Assembly: GCA_050743385.1 (NCBI GenBank)
Contig: JBOGFJ010000078.1
Coordinates: 1 to 16,221 of the forward strand
Source of the DNA: JACDBD01 sp050743385
Lineage (GTDB): Bacteria; Actinomycetota; Acidimicrobiia; IMCC26256; JACDBD01
Length of the DNA: 16,221 nucleotides
Direction: 5' to 3'
Made by a program: the position numbers and the translations under genes. Positions within the stretch are counted from its first letter, which is position 1; every line of letters begins with the position of its first letter. Below are positions 13,482 to 16,221 of the stretch, one piece after another. The notes under the pieces were generated by a model. The model made no database searches and was not told the origin of the DNA. It saw only the letters and a list, made by a program, of their open reading frames with translations.

Positions 13482-14687
13482 TCAGTCGGCGACCTCGCGG
13501 ATGCGCTCGATCTTCTCCGCCGCCTGGTTGGCGTCGGTGCCCTGGATCTGGAGGAGCTCCTCGCGGGTGCGCTCGGCCTCCGCCTCTGCGCCCTCGTCGG
13601 CGTCGGCGAGCACCGCCTCGATCCCCTCGGCCATGATGCGCTCGGCCTCCACGACCAGCGCGTCGACCATCTCGGCCTCGGGTACGACCCGCACGACCTT
13701 CCCCTTCACGAACAGATGGCCCTTGCCCCGACCGGCGGCGATCCCCAGATCGGCGTCGCGTGCCTCGCCGGGCCCGTTCACGACGCAGCCCATCACCGCC
13801 ACCTGGAGCGGGATCTTGCGGTCTTCGAGCGCGGCCTGGGCATCCTTGGCCACGCCGATCACGTCGACCTCGGCCCGGCCGCAGCTCGGGCAGGCGATGA
13901 GGTCGAGGCCCTTGCGCTCCCGGAGCCCGAGCGCCTCGAGCAGCTGGCGACCGGCACGGGCCTCCTCGACCGGATCGGCCGTGAGCGAGAAGCGGATGGT
14001 GTCGCCGATGCCCTCGGAGAGCAGCGTGCCGATGCCCGCCGTCGACTTCACCAGGCCGGCCGGCGGCGGCCCCGCCTCCGTCACGCCGAGGTGCAGCGGG
14101 TGGTCGACGGCTTCGGAGAGCTGGCGGTACGCCTCGATCATCACCGGCACGTTCGACGCCTTCACCGAGATCTTCACGTCGTCGAACCCGACCTCGGAGA
14201 AGTAGGCGAGCTCCCGCCGCGCCGACGCCACCAGCGCCTCGGGCGTGGCGCCGCCGTGGCGCTCGGCGATGTCGGGGTCGAGGCTGCCGGCGTTGACGCC
14301 GATGCGGATGGGCAGACCGCGGTCTTTCGCCTCGGCCGCGACCGTCTTGATCTGCTCGGGCTTGCGGATGTTGCCGGGGTTGAGGCGCAGCGCCTGCACC
14401 CCCGCCTCCATCGCCGCCAGCGCGAGCTTGTACTGGAAGTGGATGTCGGCCACGAGCGGGACGAGCGAGCGGGGCACGATCTGGGCCAGGCCCTCGGCCG
14501 CCTCCTCCTCGTTGCAGGTGCAGCGCACGATGTCGGCGCCGGCGCCGGCGAGCGCGTAGATCTGGGCGAGCGTGCCTTCGACGTCGGCGGTCTTGGTGGT
14601 CGTCATCGACTGCACCGAGACGGGCGCGTCACCGCCGACGGCGACGTCGCCGACGCGGATCTGGCGGGTCTTCCGGCGCTCGTACAT
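13482..14687 (-). CDS. ispG: 4-hydroxy-3-methylbut-2-en-1-yl diphosphate synthase (MEP pathway)
   Basis: Converts methylerythritol cyclodiphosphate to HMBPP, the penultimate MEP-pathway step, using a 4Fe-4S cluster. The 401-residue protein starts with RRKTRQIRVGDVAVGG and VSVQSMTTTKT (23-33), the TIM-barrel substrate region. LVADIHFQYKLAL (78-90), LRLNPGNI (100-107) and RIGVNAGSL (128-136) follow. The cluster ligands are Cys266, Cys269 (ACPSCGR), Cys301 (MGCVVNGPGEA) and Glu308, matching the known Cys3-Glu ligation. The C-terminus, from about 361, carries some 40 extra residues rich in Glu/Ala and predicted helical (ADADEGAEAEAERTREELL...). The start is the ATG at 14687. TAACCT lies 7 nt upstream and there is no convincing Shine-Dalgarno. 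No other MEP gene is in the window. Confidence 0.96.
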   Translation of the reverse strand: MYERRKTRQIRVGDVAVGGDAPVSVQSMTTTKTADVEGTLAQIYALAGAGADIVRCTCNEEEAAEGLAQIVPRSLVPLVADIHFQYKLALAAMEAGVQALRLNPGNIRKPEQIKTVAAEAKDRGLPIRIGVNAGSLDPDIAERHGGATPEALVASARRELAYFSEVGFDDVKISVKASNVPVMIEAYRQLSEAVDHPLHLGVTEAGPPPAGLVKSTAGIGTLLSEGIGDTIRFSLTADPVEEARAGRQLLEALGLRERKGLDLIACPSCGRAEVDVIGVAKDAQAALEDRKIPLQVAVMGCVVNGPGEARDADLGIAAGRGKGHLFVKGKVVRVVPEAEMVDALVVEAERIMAEGIEAVLADADEGAEAEAERTREELLQIQGTDANQAAEKIERIREVAD

Positions 14688-14694
14688 CGGTCCC

Positions 14695-14700
14695 AGGTTA
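14695..14700 (-). promoter_or_regulatory. Putative -10 element of ispG (leaderless)
   Basis: TAACCT on the minus strand, 7 nt before the ATG, gives the same TAnnnT-to-start spacing as at proS. The -35 region is poor. Confidence 0.35.
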
Positions 14701-14861
14701 GGACGTCTGCTCCGTGGCTCTGCTACGGCCCCACCTCCAATCGCGGAGCAGGCGTTGTTGTCACACCGCGTCGGTATCGTCGTGTCCGAGAGATTCCGAG
14801 CGGCCGCCCGCCGCCGCGCTTCCCCCTTCCGCTCGACACCATCCGCCGAGGAGGCGGGATC

Positions 14862-15074
14862 ATGCCGTCGATGAACAGCGCCTGCGCCAGTCGCTCCCCA
14901 GCCGCCAAACGCGACCTCGACGTGCTCCGCGCCGAGATGGCCGTCCTCGACTCCGACCTCCGAGCTGAGATCGGCGAGGTGCGCGGCGAGCTCGAGGCGC
15001 AGACCACCCGCATCCTGCTGGGGCTCGTGCCGACCGTGATCGCCGGCATGGGCGTCGCCGCTCGCCTCGGCTGA
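14862..15074 (+). CDS. Small coiled-coil membrane protein (70 aa)
   Basis: A 70-residue protein with a very good Shine-Dalgarno, GAGGAGG (14848-14854), 7 nt before its ATG, which supports it as a real gene despite its size. Residues about 17-46 (RDLDVLRAEMAVLDSDLRAE...) form an amphipathic, heptad-like helix, and residues about 49-68 (RILLGLVPTVIAGMGVAARL) form a membrane segment. The likely topology is a single anchor with an N-terminal coiled coil. Small coiled-coil-plus-membrane proteins of this kind are common in actinobacteria and have no assigned function. The 174-nt gap from ispG (divergent) probably holds its promoter; TATCGT at 14775-14780 is a weak -10 candidate. The HNH gene follows after 122 nt with its own promoter. 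Confidence 0.7.
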   Translation: MPSMNSACASRSPAAKRDLDVLRAEMAVLDSDLRAEIGEVRGELEAQTTRILLGLVPTVIAGMGVAARLG

Positions 15075-15115
15075 GCCAGCCGCCAGAGACGCCCGGGATC
15101 ACCTGCAATTTCCCC

Positions 15116-15145
15116 TTGACGGAACGAACACCTGTTCGATATGCT
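15116..15145 (+). promoter_or_regulatory. Promoter of the DUF222-HNH gene
   Basis: TTGACG (15116-15121), an 18-nt spacer and TATGCT (15140-15145) make the best-looking housekeeping promoter in the window. Transcription would start near 15152, giving a leader of about 45 nt before the GTG at 15197. The spacer is almost filled by the SOS box. Confidence 0.65.
15125..15138 (+). promoter_or_regulatory. LexA (SOS) box
   Basis: CGAAC-ACCT-GTTCG is a perfect match to the Gram-positive/actinobacterial LexA consensus CGAAC-N4-GTTCG. It sits between the -35 and -10 of the HNH gene's promoter, where a bound LexA dimer would block RNA polymerase. Expression of the downstream gene should therefore rise after DNA damage. 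Confidence 0.75.
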
Positions 15146-15196
15146 GACGGTAGCTTCCCTCGCTTCCCCCGACCGTGACCAGCCCGGAGGGGAAGC

Positions 15197-16221
15197 GTGT
15201 TCGACGGCCTGCGCACCGCCATCTCGACGCTCGAGACCACGGCGCGCGCGCTCGATGCTGCGTGTCTCGACGGACGCGATGCGGCGACGCTGGTCGAGCT
15301 CGCCGGTCACGGAAAGCGGGTGTGCGCGGCGATCGAGACCTTGGCGGCGCGGCGTGTCGACGAGACGAAGGCATGGCGTGCGAGCGGGCATCGCAGCGCG
15401 GCCCACTGGGTCGCCGAGACCACCGGCGAGACGGTCGGCGCGGCGACACGCACGCTCGAGACGGCGCGGGCGCTCGACGCATTGCCCGAGACCGACGCCG
15501 CGTTCCGTGCCGGTGAGCTCTCCGAGACGCAGGCCGCCGAGATCGCCTCAGCCGCCGGAGCCGACCCGCACGCCGAGGGCGCGCTGTTGGCCGCCGCGGC
15601 CGAGACCAGCGTCAAGGGCCTGCGCGACCGGTGCCGCCAGGTGCGCGCCGGCGCCGAGAGCGACGACGCCGCCTGGGCCCGCCACCTCCACGTCACCCGC
15701 CGCGCCCACCAGTGGACCGGGCCCGACGGCGCCTACGAGCTCAGCGCCCGCATGTCACCCGACGCCGGGGCCCGCTTCGATTCCGCGTGGGAAGCCCACA
15801 CCGACCGCATCTTCCGCGAAGCCCGCAAGGCCGGCCGACACGAGCCCCGCGCCGCCTACATGGCCGACGCGCTCGTCGCGTTGGCGACCGAAGGGCCGTG
15901 CAAGCCCGTCGAGATGCGCGTCACGGTCGACAGCTCCGCCCTGGCACGCGGGCACACGCGGCCGGGCGAGCGCTGCGAGATCAGCGGCGTCGGCCCGATT
16001 CCCGTCACCACCGCCCGGGCGCTCCTCGACGACGCCGTCGTGAGCGTGCTCGCGCGTGACGGCGACGACATCACCACCGTCTCGAGCCCCAAGCGCACCA
16101 TCCCCGCCAAGCTGCGGCGCGCCCTCGAAGCGAAATACCCGGCCTGCGGCGTGAACGGTTGCGCCAACGACCGGTTCCTCCAGATCGACCACGTCACACC
16201 CGTCGGCGACGGCGGCCCCAC
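15197..16221 (+). CDS. DUF222 (13E12-type) HNH endonuclease-domain protein, 3' end beyond the window
   Basis: An open frame from a GTG at 15197 to the window edge, 341 complete codons with no stop. The N-terminal and central region is the helical DUF222/13E12 domain: LETTARALDAACLDGRDAATLVE, GHRSAAHWVAETTGET (64-79), and LSARMSPDAGARFDSAWEAHTDRIFREARKAGRHEPRAAYMADALVAL (182-229). The start of an HNH domain follows: Cys317 and Cys322 in CGVNGC, then IDHVTPVGDGG with Asp331-His332, the first HNH histidine. The remaining His/Asn and second cysteine pair lie outside. The Shine-Dalgarno GGAGGGG (15186-15192) lies 4 nt before the GTG. The family is multi-copy and often mobile in actinobacteria; its cellular role is not settled. 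The upstream SOS box indicates damage induction. Confidence 0.9.
   Translation, partial: MFDGLRTAISTLETTARALDAACLDGRDAATLVELAGHGKRVCAAIETLAARRVDETKAWRASGHRSAAHWVAETTGETVGAATRTLETARALDALPETDAAFRAGELSETQAAEIASAAGADPHAEGALLAAAAETSVKGLRDRCRQVRAGAESDDAAWARHLHVTRRAHQWTGPDGAYELSARMSPDAGARFDSAWEAHTDRIFREARKAGRHEPRAAYMADALVALATEGPCKPVEMRVTVDSSALARGHTRPGERCEISGVGPIPVTTARALLDDAVVSVLARDGDDITTVSSPKRTIPAKLRRALEAKYPACGVNGCANDRFLQIDHVTPVGDGGP

Noticed and set aside
1..16221. tRNA, rRNA, CRISPR array, insertion sequence or attachment site
   Set aside because: I found no T-loop-like tRNA signature, no regularly spaced direct repeats, no transposase gene and no paired terminal inverted repeats. The HNH gene alone does not define a mobile element.

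Overview
The window looks like chromosomal DNA of a high-GC actinobacterium, plausibly of the Acidimicrobiia or a related deep lineage. The evidence is strongly GC-biased codon use throughout, a murT-gatD pair for lipid II amidation, a DUF222/13E12-type HNH gene behind a Gram-positive-type SOS box, dense operons with GTGA/ATGA overlaps, and several genes that appear to have leaderless mRNAs. The lineage is an inference, because no rRNA or other phylogenetic marker was compared. I see no tRNA, rRNA, CRISPR array, insertion sequence or phage block.

Layout, left to right. (1) Minus strand 28-2606: prolyl-tRNA synthetase, with an alpha/beta hydrolase upstream of it. (2) Plus strand 2690-6417: an assimilatory sulfate-reduction operon of a possible leaderless short upstream ORF, a short Thermus-like ATP sulfurylase (sat), a siroheme sulfite/nitrite reductase (sir) and an APS reductase (cysH). 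These would convert sulfate to APS, APS to sulfite and sulfite to sulfide. (3) Minus strand 6524-7480: a lipoprotein of the endonuclease/exonuclease/phosphatase fold. (4) Plus strand 7540-11042: a tightly coupled operon of methyltransferase, murT, gatD and methyltransferase, where MurT/GatD amidate the D-Glu of lipid II. (5) Minus strand 11026-12357: a 443-residue protein with two tandem TetR units, with a perfect 12-bp palindrome just upstream. (6) Plus strand 12567-13370: an exported LamG-like protein with a TTG start and lower GC, ending at a UUCG-loop hairpin. (7) Minus strand 13482-14687: ispG of the MEP isoprenoid pathway. (8) Plus strand 14862-15074: a 70-residue coiled-coil plus transmembrane protein. 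(9) Plus strand from 15197 to the window edge: a DUF222-HNH protein whose promoter contains a perfect CGAAC-N4-GTTCG LexA box.

The most unusual observations are four. The sulfite reductase has a complete CX5C...CX3C siroheme/4Fe-4S ligand set in both of its halves, where canonical monomeric enzymes have it only in the C-terminal half. The TetR regulator is a tandem fusion with an adjacent palindrome. A -10-like hexamer sits 6-9 nt from the start codon of at least six transcription units, suggesting widespread leaderless transcription. The HNH gene appears to be SOS-controlled. I did not find a clearly new multi-gene defence or mobile system.
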